From positions 62,001-126,000 of the forward strand of contig JACTVC010000039.1 in NCBI GenBank assembly GCA_018417955.1: a stretch of DNA of 64,000 bases, read 5' to 3'. Within the stretch, counting starts at the first letter, position 1; the number at the start of each line of letters is the position of its first letter. Position numbers and translations under genes: made by a program. This document shows positions 10,926-23,190 of this stretch, piece after piece. Under the pieces are notes generated by a model. The model had not been told where the DNA came from. It saw nothing but the letters and a program-made list of their open reading frames with translations, and ran no database searches. Source of the stretch: Laccaria trichodermophora. Taxonomy: Eukaryota > Basidiomycota > Agaricomycetes > Agaricales > Hydnangiaceae.

Positions 10926-13190
10926 AGATCCGGTAAGCTTTCTCTTTCATGCATCTTCACTGGCAGCCGTGATTTAACCTTTTATTTTCGATCAGTTATG
11001 TTGATCTTCATCCCAACACCTTATCTATTCTTTCTTCATCCAACCTGACCCAGCACGTTGCCACTTTTTCCTATGCGGGGGACTGCGTGCTATGGACAGG
11101 AGTTGGAGGTGTACTATTTGGAAGACGTTTCTTGACAACCTACCTCCCCCGTCTCTGTCGTTTCTTTTTCCATCGTACTCTGATCCGTCGTGTCCTTCCC
11201 TTGTTTCTCTTTGCTCTTCTGCTTCAAGTCCACTTCATTGGTATTTGGCCCTTCATTTATATACAGTCGTGTTCACTTCGGTTTCTTGTGTTGTGCCATT
11301 TGTATCTTGTTCTGACGTGCATATGCATTACTTATGTTGTCTGCGCTAAGTACATACGAGTAATTAATCGCGTATTACCTTCTGCTAGTTGACGAACAAC
11401 ATGATTTTGATGATATCACCTCGTCCGGACTTAATTCCTAGCATGAATAGTATGAGCCAAACATCCCAAAGGAAGTCAGCTTGAAGTGGCAAGAGCGCAA
11501 GAAAGCAGGCTAGAAATTTGTACTCAATGATAATGGTTCCGTTGATATTCCGTCCTCATCTCCTACGTCGCGCACCCGTTCATCGAAAGTAAGGCCCCCA
11601 ATCTTCAATCTTGATACTAAAAGCGATCTGAGACGATGATCAAGATATCGATTTGGTTGGCGTTTTGACGAATCAGAGCAGAGGTACCAGAAAGAAGACA
11701 GTCTTCTAGTTCCTCTCTTCGGGGCCCGCACGGGCCGCATTGAATCTTTCAATTACGCCGCCCATGGGGTCATTTGACGGGGGGATCTCGCGATACTATC
11801 GGCGGTGAAGTTGCCTTCTCGCCACATCGTATGGCATTGGTGGGTCCTAGAGTCCATAGTCACGAGGTGCAGCCTAGCTCTGACAAGTAATGGGATGTCA
11901 TAACGAGTTGGGAAAGAGGCTGATCTCTTCCACAGTCTTGACCCAGTTCACCCATTGGTTTTGGGATATGTCAGTACTTGAGTAAATGTGCCTTGATTTT
12001 GGGGGCGTCGATCATGATTAACTGTAGTTAACTGTTCAGGGTAATCGATATCGGGTGGGCCCTGCAAGGGGTTAAAACGCACGCGGCAAGAGGTGGAAAT
12101 CGGAAGATGAAGTCGATGACGCCGCAGCGTATTGCACTGGCCCACTCATGCCGTCTTCTTTCAGAAAAGGGAAGATGGCGAGGAGGTTGCACGAAATTTG
12201 CACCCGCCCAAACGATCGACAAGGCTTCGAATTGTGTTGAAAGTCAAAACATCCTTGCGGGACGGAGATATTGTCTGGAGATGCCAGACTGATTCCGAGT
12301 CCACTACTCTCCAGACATGAGAGCACGCGATTGATTGATGAAAAAAGGGGGCTCACTTATATCTAGAGGACGCTGTTCAGTACAGGGCCAAACGCAGTCT
12401 GCATGCGTAACATTCTACAACTTGCCAGTTGCGGTATCGAGTACTCCGAGTCAGTCTGACCTTTCATTTTGATGTCGATTCTTTCTTTCCCAAAGACGGA
12501 TTTTAGCTGCTGAGGTGAGCAAGTCAGTCGCAGGAAAGCACACAAGTACGGCACGCACTCCGCATTTTGGTTTCTTGAAAGGATTGGAACGTCGATGTCC
12601 GGCGAGTTCCACTGCGAATCAAAATTCAGGCTGTAGCCAAGCTGTAGCGGAGACTGTAAGGGCTTCAGATCCAATGTCAAAAACTATCAGACTTCCAAGT
12701 CAAATCAGAGGCGCTTGTTTCTGCCGGTGACTGCCTCCATTTATCCGTAGCTTGAGCAGTCCACCAAGAATTTTGCATTGAGTACGGGTAGCAGTTGCCA
12801 CCAAGTCCAACCGTTGACAAGTTAGCGTGACCTCCGCGCATTTGCACGTGATTTACCAAAAGTCGCGTCCAAGTCGCGCCTATTCATGTTTTCCAAAACC
12901 CACATACTTACGAGCGGCGGCTAATATTTTCCTGTCTATAGATCAATAAAAATCCATCTTTTGAGTCTTCATATCTTTTTTTTTTCGACCAAGGCCTCAA
13001 AACCCGGAAATAAAAGAGTTGAGACGTCCCCTTCGTTCAGTGGCCGTGTGGTTAAATGATGATTGTGTCAAACATGTGGAGGCTCTGAAAATTCCCGACA
13101 TTATACATAAACTCAGTGGTTGGATAAAGCAAATGAATTAGCGTATCGTATCAATATAACCAGAATTACAATTTGGCCTCCCAACTACAG
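10926..13190. other. intergenic region downstream of the kinase
   Basis: The first 450 bases are probably the kinase 3' untranslated region. The rest is between convergent genes. Minus-strand open frames at 12680-12363 and 12356-12072 have protein-like composition, but I could not join them with good splice sites or recognise a family. I leave them uncalled. No repeats were detected by eye. Confidence 0.45.
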
Positions 13191-13762
13191 TCATCGGGAT
13201 AAGAACCACGAAGGCTTATCTGCCTCCTCCTCAGTTTCTAGCCATCCGTCACGTATTAGGAGGTCCCGAACATCCTCTGAGTCGGGTTTAATTTCGCCGT
13301 TCAGTGGTGCAAAATACTTTCGAACGTTGCTATTGGTTCCGAATACGACTGGATAATATGTCCCCGTTCGATTCGCCTGTGTGATAGATCCCATATCAGC
13401 AATCACAATTTTTTTTTTTGCGGAAGATGCGTACATGTCGGGTGAGAGGCTTTTCTTTCCCTGTGCCCGACACAGTGCCGCGGAGCCAATTGCCCTCTTG
13501 TGTTCGGACCCATACGTGATCCTTGAGCTGATAAATATTGTCAGTCCTAATCCAAAGAAATAGCGCTAAAACTACAGCTTACTTTGAAAGTAATGGAACA
13601 GGCTTCATCGAGATCATCGATTTGAACCTCTGGCTCGTAGAGGGTTCCATCGCTTGAATTATCGCTAAAGGACTCTACAGGTGAAGCCGAGCGCCACTTT
13701 TGTGAACTGTGGGATTTGGATTTTGAAGGAGAGTTTCGAGTAATTCGGCGAGTGGATGACAT
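13191..13762 (-). CDS. small conserved-looking basidiomycete protein, function unknown
   Basis: Three exons (13762-13583, 13527-13435, 13376-13191) give 152 aa with clean GT-AG introns of 55 and 58 nt. The N-terminal 45 residues are Ser/Arg-rich and probably disordered. The remainder has a compact pattern: VWVRTQEGNWLRGTVSG, then TYYPVVF, then VRKYFAPLNGEIKPD, DLLIRDGWLE. From memory, proteins with the KYFAP...G.IKPDT...L..AGWL signature are common and uncharacterised in Agaricomycetes. The first block resembles a Tudor/SH3-like strand pair, but I assign no function. An A11 tract that would break the frame lies inside intron 2, which has a CTGAT branch site. The gene is head to head with VPS4. 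Confidence 0.72.
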
Positions 13763-14589
13763 GGTAATCCAGCGTAGACTTGACCAAAGACGTCTGAGAG
13801 ATGCGGTACGATTCGTTGAAGTGAGCTGAGTTGGAGTATTGATGGGAAAATACAGGAATTGAGAACGGCTTTATATAGAAAGGGAGAGCCACACGTTGTG
13901 GCCAGGACCCTTTGTTGTTTTTGAGGCGTGGACAAAGCGCGGGGCCACTTGGTAGTACAGCACTTAAACGCAGCAGTACAATGCTATTGTTTTGGGCCCA
14001 AAACGGAGGGTTGTTATGGCAGTCGATGGCCTACATTCCAGACTCCCCGAGAAACACAACGTGGGACTCCTTTCCAATTCTTCGGGACTACAATCTGCAT
14101 TGTATTATCAAACTGAAGGGCGCCCCGCACGTGTTCAGGCCGTGGCCTCTTAGGCCACAATTCTGTAGCCACAACTGAGGCCACCATCGTTATTTTAAGG
14201 GCCTCAAACAACGGAAAGTGTTGTGAGTGATATAAAAATACAAAAGACGCCGTGAATCAGCTGGACTCACACAAACAAGAGAGAGCTTAATCTTGACAGC
14301 GCTGCAACAGCTCGGAGTGACATACGATTCATTTTGTTGGTCTTGATAGAGCGTAACAAAACCACAGCTTCACAAAGCTCGAACGATTTACTGAGCTCGA
14401 TGGGCGTGAAAGCTTCTCGGAAACGCTTTTCTTACTTTTTAAAAAAACTCGAGTTGATCAGATGCTTAAAGCAGTTGACGGCCCGGCTTCTATTTTGGGA
14501 ATTTTTGTTTGGTTGTGCTCCGGAACCTAACAAACTTCCACCCGCTCTTCAAAGTTCACCTTCATCCTGGCTGTGGCTGCGGATCGCAG
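13763..14589. promoter_or_regulatory. shared upstream region of two divergent genes
   Basis: An 827-bp spacer between the small minus-strand gene and VPS4, so it must hold both promoters. It contains several GGCC-centred inverted motifs (about 13886-14215), including TTAGGCCAC and GAGGCC copies, which could be an old MITE. I found no convincing target duplication. No TATA box was assigned. Confidence 0.4.
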
Positions 14590-16201
14590 ATGGCGAACTC
14601 GCAGAGTTTAGACGTGAGTAAACCCCATTTTATGGACAACTTATACTGACATTGTCACTAGCGCGCTATAGAGATTGTTCAACGAGCTATTGACGAAGAT
14701 GTCAAGCAAAACTACCCTGAGGCGTACAAGCTTTACCAGAACTCGCTGGACTACTTCATGCTCGCGCTAAAGTGTAGGATTCTAACAAAAAAAGAGATTT
14801 AAAATGCTGAATGGGCTACCAGATGAGAAGAACGAGAAATCAAAGCAACTCATCAAGACAAAGATACATGAGTACCTTGGCCGCGCAGAGACTTTGAAGA
14901 CGCATCTCATGTCCTCAGAAGAGAAACGCGGGAAGAGCGCTATTGGATTAAATGGCTCTGGAGGGTCAACTGGACCTGGGGGGAAGAAGTGAGTCTTCAT
15001 TTGCTGCGTGTTGTGTAGTCTTTGACATTCAAAGAAAGGAAGGACGGGGAGGACGACGATCAAGATCCTGAAACGAAGAAACTGCGGGCAGGGCTGACTA
15101 GCTCCATTTTATCCGAGAAACCAAACATAAAGTGGGACGATGTCGCAGGCCTTGAAGGCGCAAAAGCCTCTCTCAAAGAAGCCGTCATTCTGCCGATCAA
15201 ATTTCCCCATCTCTTTACCGGCAAGCGTACGCCATGGAAGGGTATCCTCCTCTACGGGCCCCCGGGGACGGGAAAATCGTATTTGGCGAAAGCCGTTGCC
15301 ACCGAAGCCAAGAGCACGTTCTTCAGCGTTAGTTCCTCTGACTTGGTCAGCAAGTGGCAAGGAGATTCAGAAAGGTGTGTCGTGAACAACTGCGGGGTGA
15401 ACGAAGTTAATGTAACTCAAGATTGGTGAAGCAACTGTTCGAGTTGGCACGGGAATCTAAACCAGCTATCATATTCATCGACGAAATTGATTCACTGGCT
15501 GGAACCCGTAATGAGTCGGAGTCGGAAGGTTCGCGGAGGATAAAGACCGAGTTTTTGGTGCAGATGAACGGAGTGGGCCATGACGATACCGGCGTGCTCG
15601 TACTTGGCGCGACAAACATTCCATGGCAGCTAGATAATGCCATCAAGCGTCGGTAAGTCTTTCATCGCCTTTCCACCCTTAATCGGCTCACGTCCCTCAG
15701 TTTTGAGAAGCGCATATATATACCACTGCCTGGCCCCGAAGCGCGACGACGCATGTTTGAGATCCACATCGGTGACACCCCTTGCCAGCTCAGTCCAAAG
15801 GACTACCGTCAGCTAGCAGATTTTACGGAGGGTTACTCTGGATCCGATATATCCATTGTCGTGCGCGACGCCCTGATGCAGCCCGTTCGCAAAGTCATCT
15901 CCGCAACTCACTTTAGACGAGTGACCGACCCTGAAAGCAAAGTCACCAAGTGGACGCCATGCTCACCTGGACACCCAGACGCTGTCGAGAAATCCTGGTC
16001 GGATATTGAATCAAACGAACTTTTGGAGCCTGTTCTTACGGTAGCAGATTTCATGAAGTCGTTAGAAAGCACAAGACCTACCGTGACGGAGGCAGATATC
16101 AAGAAGCACGACGAATGGACTAAGGAATCTGGTATGTTGTTTTCCGCACGTCGTCCTCAATGGGATGCTAATCTCGGCTTGTAGGAAACGATGGAGCATA
16201 G
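14590..16201 (+). CDS. VPS4: vacuolar protein sorting ATPase Vps4 (ESCRT disassembly)
   Basis: AAA ATPase that disassembles ESCRT-III polymers at endosomes and during cytokinesis. Seven exons (14590-14613, 14662-14773, 14823-14988, 15039-15374, 15422-15652, 15701-16131, 16185-16201) join in frame to 438 aa, matching the usual length of about 437. Residues 1-75 are the MIT domain ([31 protein letters not shown]). The linker holds ETKKLRAGL. The AAA core has Walker A GPPGTGKS (about 174), Walker B IIFIDEID (about 229), [10 protein letters not shown] as sensor 1 and the [12 protein letters not shown] arginine finger. The C-terminal beta domain and helix end in GNDGA. The first and last exons are only 24 and 17 nt. 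All catalytic residues are present. Confidence 0.95.
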
Positions 16202-16746
16202 CATTTACACGTCTGTGACAATAATTTTTGTATTATTTTGTATGGAGAACCTGCGGATACTCTTTTTTCGGAAGTTTTGCTCAGTGTTAGTTCACAGGTC
16301 GGCTTGCTACAGGGAGCGGATATCAATCCATGGACAGAGCTCAGATGGGTCCTATATACACTGGCCCGTACTACGGGGCGCATTCTTTGCTAATGACCAG
16401 TGTGCCTCAGCACGTTACAATCAAACTTCTGCTGTAATGCCCTTGCCTTTCAGATATCCCTCCAAAAATGAAGCAAAAAGAAAACAAAAAAGTTCCAGAA
16501 GAAATGGTACCCAAAATCCAGGAGTGCGGTCAAAAAGTCACACGACAACATCCATGACAACAATAACCGCTATGTTGTCCTGGCTTGAGACCAGTTGACG
16601 CGTATACGCACCATGGACCAAAGTCCTCAGGCGCCTGATCCATATCAATACCAGTCAAGCAATACCACCAACCGCAAGTTCGTTTGTGGACTTCGTCTGA
16701 TACCGACCGTTAATTCAAGATGTTACGCACAGACGTAAAAAAGGAG
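16202..16746. other. convergent 3' region
   Basis: VPS4 (+) and the LGFP-repeat gene (-) converge here, so this stretch probably holds both 3' untranslated regions. A minus-strand frame continues a little beyond the LGFP stop if a GTATGT donor at about 16753 is used. No other gene is visible. Confidence 0.5.
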
Positions 16747-18802
16747 TTACATACCTGCGCCCTGCTGCTGTTGCGTGCCAGGCTGACCTTGACCACCATA
16801 CTGACCATAAACTTGAGGTGAAGGCGTTGAGGGATAGTTGGGCTGGTGATGTTGGGGGCTGGTGGATCCCCAGTTCGGCTGGTGATGTTGGGGGGTAGTG
16901 GATCCCCAGTTCGGTTGGTGATGCATACCAGGAGCCTGAGTCGGATAATTGGCATTTGGGGAGTTGATCGAAGAAGGCGGAGGTGGGGACCGGGGCTGGT
17001 ACGGCGCTATGCAAGTTTCGGGAGCAGCCCTGATGACACAAACATATCAGTATATGTCTGACGAAGAGGAGGAGGGGAATCTTCACCCCTGTGCCACGCC
17101 ACGATACATGTGGATATGGCCACCCTCAAAAATCGAGCATCTTCCGCCATCACCAAGGTCCTGCTCGTCGGCCAATGGCCTTCCGTATTTGCCTTCTATG
17201 CCCCCCTCCTTCTTATAAAACTCGCAGATGGTACCATAGACAGCAAAAGGTGGAATCAATTCAAGTGGTGTGGTATTCGGTCCCTTGGATCCACTGGGGA
17301 ATGAAGGCGACTGCTGCGGGAGTTGGTACATGGGGGGTCCAGATTGGAGTGGAGGGCTTCCGTAAGGCGATTTCGCTCCAGGAGGGAGATAGCCTGGTAA
17401 AGACGGGTCCGAAGGAGGAGGAAATGAGTGTTGCGCGACTTGCATCGGCCGTGGCTCTGGATTGCTGTCTAGAGAGATGAGGTAGCCTCCCAGGAAGTGG
17501 AAGTGCTGTCCAGGCTTCTTGGGATTGTCATTTAATCGGTGCCAGGGCGCACCCAATACTGCACGACGAGGATGAGCCTCCAAAATCTGGGCACTTTGAA
17601 AGTGAAGACATACGTTCCGCTACTGATTTGTTCGCAAGAGGTTGATTTTGAAGGGCGAGCATAGACCACTTCCTTTGGAAATGCGGAGGCTGAAAGGGTT
17701 ATTCGGTTGGTGTAAGTTCCTCATGTTGCTGGGAGAGGTTTGACTCACCATTTGGTTGAAAATTAAAGCTCGGGTGGTTGGTTTGTAGCGTGCGGTGCAT
17801 TGGTCCGCCGGATATCTACAAGCAAATCAGTATTTTTCTTATCCACAAGGGAAGGTAAATCACCCTTTTGCGATACCTGCGTAACTGTGAATGTGACCTC
17901 CCTCCATCACTTGACATCGCCCTCCATCCTCCAAAGGTTGTTCGTCTGTCAGTGGTCGCCCCCATCCAGAATCCACCCATCCCAGGCTTTTCCAGAGTTC
18001 CCATATCTCACCATACATGACATAAGGAAGACTGTCGTTATTGATGCTAATAAGCTGCCCATGTAAAAAGAGAAACCGTTGTCCACCACATGGGTTTTCC
18101 TCCAAATGGCGAGGATATCCAAGGATCTCAGCAATCATCTGTCCAGAATGATGGCGAACGGTCGACAACTCTACCCATCGTTGGTGAAAACTCGGTGGCT
18201 AAGAAGTAATCGGGATAATCAGTCCATCAAGGTTGTCAAAATAGGTGGGTACATACCAGGCCACCTGGTCGCAACCCAAAAGGATTTGTTGGGGGAACGG
18301 GCTTGTAAGGTGCTATGCACTGTTCTGCAGGGAAGCTTTCAATACCTTTAACGAGAATCCACAGTTGATAGAACGAGTGAAACTCACGGCTCAGCAAGTC
18401 CGCCCATGGCATGTATGTGTCCACCTTCGAAGATACAACATTTGCTTCCATCTGGTAGGTCTACAACTGGGGTTATGGGCCTCCCATACGCGCTCTCGGA
18501 CGCTCCAAGTTTACTGTGCAGAGAGAAAATAGGACCATAGAGACATCGGCCAGTGTGGTCGAAAGAGCAGATCGATCCACCGTAAAAATGCAAGGTGTGC
18601 CCGCCCGACGGATTTACTTTGAACGGATCTCCTCGAAGATCCCCAAGGATGGCTGCAATTGTTTTACCGCTGACTGGTTCGATGACTTGCTTCAATCGCT
18701 CATGTTCAGCACGAAATTCCGGAGGCTAAGCACACAATAAATTTGGGTCCTAGGTCAGCGAATATTCAGTCGGGAAGAATCAGTACTCACCGCTCTCTCC
18801 AT
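16747..18802 (-). CDS. three-module LGFP-repeat-like protein
   Basis: Eight exons on the minus strand: 18802-18791, 18725-18388, 18335-18257, 18198-17864, 17815-17749, 17689-17624, 17586-17087 and 17029-16747, giving about 559 aa. Three modules of about 110 aa each start PPxF, contain a G-rich strand pattern (SGGHTLHFYGG, CGGQRFLFLHG, KPGQHFHFLGG) and end YGRP or WGRP...EGGHIH. This resembles LGFP repeats, which occur in secreted or cell-surface proteins. Short linkers share an xCIAPYxP motif. The tail is Pro/Gln-rich with three copies of an HHQPNWGS-type repeat. There is no evident signal peptide. The exon 6/7 junction is weak: only a 37-nt GTAGCG...CAG intron (17623-17587) restores the frame. 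A frameshift is an alternative. Confidence 0.68.
16826..16926 (-). repeat. tandem repeat coding for HHQPNWGS-type units
   Basis: About three copies of a 36-bp unit inside the last exon of the LGFP-repeat gene, read on the minus strand as HHQPNWGSTTPQ, HHQPNWGSTSPQ and HHQPNYPSTPSPQ. The copies differ by a few bases, so they are not a recent expansion. Confidence 0.8.
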
Positions 18803-20933
18803 AGTGGGGTCCTGCAAGGGTAAGATAACTCTACCAACGGCATTGGGTGTGGTTGGGAGACGAATTTATAACGGGGTGAGTGTGAAAACGTTCACATGTG
18901 TGATGTGCCTGGGATATAAATAGTATCGACCTCAAATTGTCTGATACGGCCGCCCACCAGACAAGTACTTACTGGGCAGATTTCTAAAATGACATCAGGT
19001 ATTCATTGAAATCGTCTGCTTCGTAGCTCACTGGAAGAAAGTACGATGAACGCGATGGAAACCCTTATATAGGCTTTGCGAGCGTTAAATTTTACTCTTG
19101 GCATTGTCTTGGCAGCGTCGTCACGTGATTCGCATCGAGCATGACTATGAATTCCAAATCCAGGCATACCGATTCTTTCAACTTGTCCTCGATTGACCCC
19201 AAGTAGCTTCCGACAGTGTTGGCCGTGACCATGCTTGCCATGTAGGCCATATCCATGTTTTCGTGGGAATCCACTGGTTATGCCACATCCCATGAACGTG
19301 GGCATGGTTTTCCCACCCTCGGCGCTGGTCGGCAATATCGGCGATACACTCAGATCACTGGGATCATATGAGATAGCAATCCTTTTTTGGAAAAACGGAA
19401 GGTTTTAAGGTGTTTGCGCCGCCAAATACTTTCTTTTTGTTTCTCCCCCAATACACGACCTTTTTGCTTAAATTTTAGCATAGTACGAATCGGTTCGACG
19501 AGCCCGAGAACCTTGTGCATAGTCAAAGCCAACAGGAAATGTTTCTGGGACAGTATTCAGTATATGACAATTCTATGACTATCCACATATTGTACAAGAA
19601 CTATGGGGTCTATCAGGATGCAAATTGGATTGTTAGAATCTACAAGAAAATCGACGGGTCCTCAAAAATGAATTGGACCACTAAATGGGGCACAGCGTCC
19701 GAAATCTTGTTTGTGATCTAATAACACATCTCTCTCTTTCCAGCATACATTCTGGCCCGTCTCAACGCCAAAAAGAGTCTCAATCGCTAAATATACATGC
19801 TGGGCAGTCGTCAGAACCGCTACTCGCTATTTGTAATATGTATCCTCTGCTATTCTACCTATCTGCTTGATATTTCGACCTTCCCATCACTCATTTCCAT
19901 AAACGGCCAAAACCATGCCCACACATGGGCATGGTTACCCACGTTTTCGTGGATATGTGTGAACCACGTGGATATCCACTGGTTTGGCCAACACTGGCTT
20001 CCGAGGTCAAAGATGTTTTCAACAAATGTCGAGGAAATATTCGCCTCACCTTTGACGATTAAGAATTCCACGTTCACTTGCCGCAACAACCCAGACGTAC
20101 CCTCAGGTTTAACCGAATCCGCCGTACTATTTCAATTTGCTACGCGCAACGCCCTTGCCTTGACATAGCTTGGGGTCACCGCATACTCAGTAACACCCAC
20201 CCATCGTCGTCACCTTACTTCATCACCATCGTATTTAATCCCTCATGGAATCTAGGTGAAACGGTGCGTAGTGCACACCCTCGTCAACTGCTTCAACAAA
20301 CCTTACAATTTCTGAACAAGGCGAGATTCACGATTATATCAACCACGATATCGACGAGGATAAGCCGCGTATTCGAAAGGGACCAAGTATTCATGAACTA
20401 GGTGACGACCGGGTCCTTGTATGATGGACCTGACATCGCCTGGAGGTTTTGGGGAGGAAAATGTCAGCGTGGTCCGGGGGCGGTTCAACCTGGTACGCGT
20501 GGACCAGGGCTTTTTGTTCATTTTGCGGCGCCGAATAACAATGGTAGGGTATAATTGCAGTGGAGTTTTCAGCGTGTGCGTCCGGCGTTTTCAAATCGCC
20601 AGAATGCTGTCATAGAAGGATCTCGGAACAGCTGAGGTCCGCCTGCAAGGTGTGTGCATTCACAGATAACCCTGTGCTGGTGGTATGCTAGCCGGACCTT
20701 TCGGCTATGCTAATTGTTTGGCTCATTTACCAATAATAAACAATCGGATCGTTTATCCCCGTCTCGACTTTCAAATCGGAGTTGCACCCTTCATTCTGCT
20801 ATAATAGCATGCGCGCGCCTCGCCTCACAAAGCTTTCCCCTCTTCTTGAGCAACAGCTGAGAGGTTCCAAAACACATTTCCCGCCACTCCGAAGAGGGCA
20901 TATATTTTTTCGCAGATTCGAAGGACCGTCGAA
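18803..20933. other. intergenic region with a hAT MITE
   Basis: Upstream region shared by the LGFP-repeat gene (-) and the F-box gene (+). It contains the 783-bp MITE at 19214-19996. TATAAATAG at about 18915 could be a promoter box for the LGFP gene. The remainder, 20005-20933, shows no coding signal that I trust. Confidence 0.5.
19214..19996. mobile_element. hAT-like MITE, 783 bp
   Basis: Terminal inverted repeats CAGTGTTGGCC at the left and GGCCAACACTG at the right. They are flanked by an exact 8-bp direct repeat GCTTCCGA (19206-19213 and 19997-20004). CAGTG ends and 8-bp target duplications are hAT hallmarks. The interior has further inverted CATGCCCAC/GTGGGCATG motifs near both ends and no transposase. 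Confidence 0.85.
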
Positions 20934-22057
20934 ATGCCACCCCCAGCGTGCCACTGTCTTGCAAAAAAGCCAAGGAGAGGCCTTTCCAGCGATACAATGC
21001 CGCGAATGGCCCCTAACAACACTCATGGATTTTCCTCCCTTCCTGCTGAACTATACTTTGAAATAGCTTCGCATTACGGTTCCACCTATGTTTTCTCCGA
21101 GCAGCGGACGATGTGCAACAGTGAATCTTTTGAACGACGCGCCACTCTTCTCGCGCTGTCGCAAACATGTGTGAAGCTGCGCGGCATATTTTTGCCGTTA
21201 GCCTGGCGACAGCTGGATCTCCGTGAAGGTAGCGTGTTTGACAATTCACAGGAACACTTGCCAGCTCACCAACAGCGACGCTCAGCACAAGAATTTTCTT
21301 CAGGCTTGACAAGGCTGTTGAAGGTCATGACACTACATAATCCCGCCCTTTCTTCTTACGTCAAGTGAGTGGGCACCAATATTACATGTCTGCCAGTGAT
21401 GCTGATAAATATTTCAGAGCCGTGAACGTGGTAGTGCCGAGCGATCCTTCCACGACGGCCTTCAAAGAACTTGCTTACTTCCTTCGGCTCTTGCCAAACA
21501 TCCTTACAATCCAATTACTCAACCTTCAAGACAAATTCGCGACCGCATTTTCCGAGGCATTTGATTATAGAAAATGCATTCTGCCGCCAGTACGAACGCT
21601 TCTGATAGCGGACGCTGCAATTCATCTGGTCGCTTGTTGTCCCAAAGTGAAGAATGTCACTGCCGTTGGGTCTTGTAAAGCGCGCTTTGTGAGAACCCTG
21701 GCGTCGACATGTCAAGAAACTTTGTTTGGAAAGAAAGGAGCAAGTAAGTCAGATTTTTGCCTTCCAGTTCCTCATTAATTTTCTATAATTCCAGGCGTCG
21801 TTGAACATTCTGCTCAAGTCACCACCATATCCCATTATTTTTGCGATGGAGATCTTATGACGGTACAGCTTTAATACTCCGCCGTTTCTTCCGCTAATTA
21901 TTGCATTCCATAGGAGGAGATAAAGCGGTTTACCGCTCTCAACCATTTGTGCAGGCTTAAAATCACAACAGCAGAAGCTTTCAACCGGACAATTTGCTTT
22001 CCGCAAGACGCGGAAGATTGCCTTGTTTTGCGTCATGTAGATGTGAATTTGGTGTGA
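20934..22057 (+). CDS. F-box domain protein
   Basis: Four exons (20934-21364, 21418-21743, 21795-21862, 21914-22057) join in frame to about 322 aa. Near residue 33 lies a short F-box-like helix block, FSSLPAELYFEIASHY, then LLALSQTCVKLRGIFLPLAWRQLDL. The rest has the hydrophobic, LRR-like pattern common in the expanded F-box families of mushrooms, which supply substrates to SCF ubiquitin ligases. The start could also be the in-frame ATG at 20998. Just after the stop, a frame with TLGNCLWVIIKG and LRTLITTINVLVKPG looks like another exon. I could not connect it by a phase-correct intron, so the C-terminus is uncertain. A partial second copy lies at 58206-59390. Confidence 0.7.
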
Positions 22058-23190
22058 TCACCTTATCCGTGTATCCGTATACCAGTGCGTACCTTAGGCA
22101 ATTGTCTTTGGGTCATAATAAAAGGCACCAAAGTATCAGACTTGCGTACGTTGATTACTACCATCAACGTTCTGGTCAAGCCTGGCGTTTATTCACGCCA
22201 ACACTCAGTGATTTATGTAATTTCGCTTCTCGGTTCCCGAATTGGTGAGGCTTATTTGATCAGATGTATGAGAAATACAATCTGAGTGATAAAACAGGTA
22301 AAGACTCGCGGCGGACAAGGTTGACGCCATTGGTGTTTACGACTTGTTCGGAAAGATACATAAACAAAGATGTCCACCTGACTGCCATGCGGACGACAAA
22401 ATCTCTGATCCGTGAAACAGCGATCCGCTTGCCCGATATCGTGCTTGGTTTATTGCATCCCAGCTTTTCCGTCAAGGGCGCGAAAACGCAATCCAGAGGT
22501 ACAGGAAGTTTCATTTACACGAATAATTGTTATACAGCACATGTACAGCGGCTACACGCAAGGGACTTTTTGGGACGCCTGCATGTATCTCGTATCTCCG
22601 CCTCCGCTTCCTGCTGTTTTTCTTCGCTCACATACAGCCTGAAATTATATGATAGCAGTACCGAGACATTATGGCAGGCTGGTGTATATTGGTACTCATG
22701 CCGTGGATTGCCTTTGTTTCGCGGTCGTTGAGCGGCATATCTAGGTTTTACCTTCAGGCGCCGTGAAAACGAAAAGACAATAAAAGGCCCAAAATTTACC
22801 AGGGTTGACCAGGGGCTCTTTGCTCGTATATCATTCTGCTTCGCTTCACCTCAGGCTACGAGTATAAACAATGTGTCTTCACGGTATTTTTTTCTCTATC
22901 TTAGCACATGGCCTTCAAGCACAACCATCTTCGCAAATGCTGAAGCGCTAGAGTGCGAGGATAAGCGCTTCTCTTGCCGCTCCCTCACTATATATACACT
23001 GAAGGACATCCACCACCCCGCACTCTCGTTGACTGACCCCCTTGCAACATCTGAGGTTTGATAGAAATGTAAATGTATGCAGACATGTATGATGATGATC
23101 ACTGATCACGATAGTCGTTTTTGACAAGAGGAAACTTATTTACACAGAAGAAAATCATGTATGTAATGCGTAGTACAACTCAACAAAAAA
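22058..23190. other. region between F-box gene and transporter
   Basis: The first 700 bases probably include extra F-box gene exons or its 3' untranslated region, because similarity to the second copy continues to about 22790. The last 400 bases are the transporter 3' region. No independent gene is visible. Confidence 0.45.

Noticed and set aside
12072..12680. Minus-strand open frames of 94 and 105 codons
   Set aside because: No splice-consistent join, no recognisable motif, and shorter than typical genes here; left uncalled.
13027..13100. GTGGCCGTGTGGTTAAATGATGA, resembling a tRNA-Ser 5' half
   Set aside because: No T arm or acceptor pairing at the right distance.
13377..13434. Apparent frameshift at an A11 tract in the small gene
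   Set aside because: A GTACGC...CTGAT...CAG intron of 58 nt covers the tract and restores the frame.
13907..14216. Possible MITE with GTTGTTT(TT)GAGGC ends
   Set aside because: Inverted ends are imperfect and no target duplication was found.
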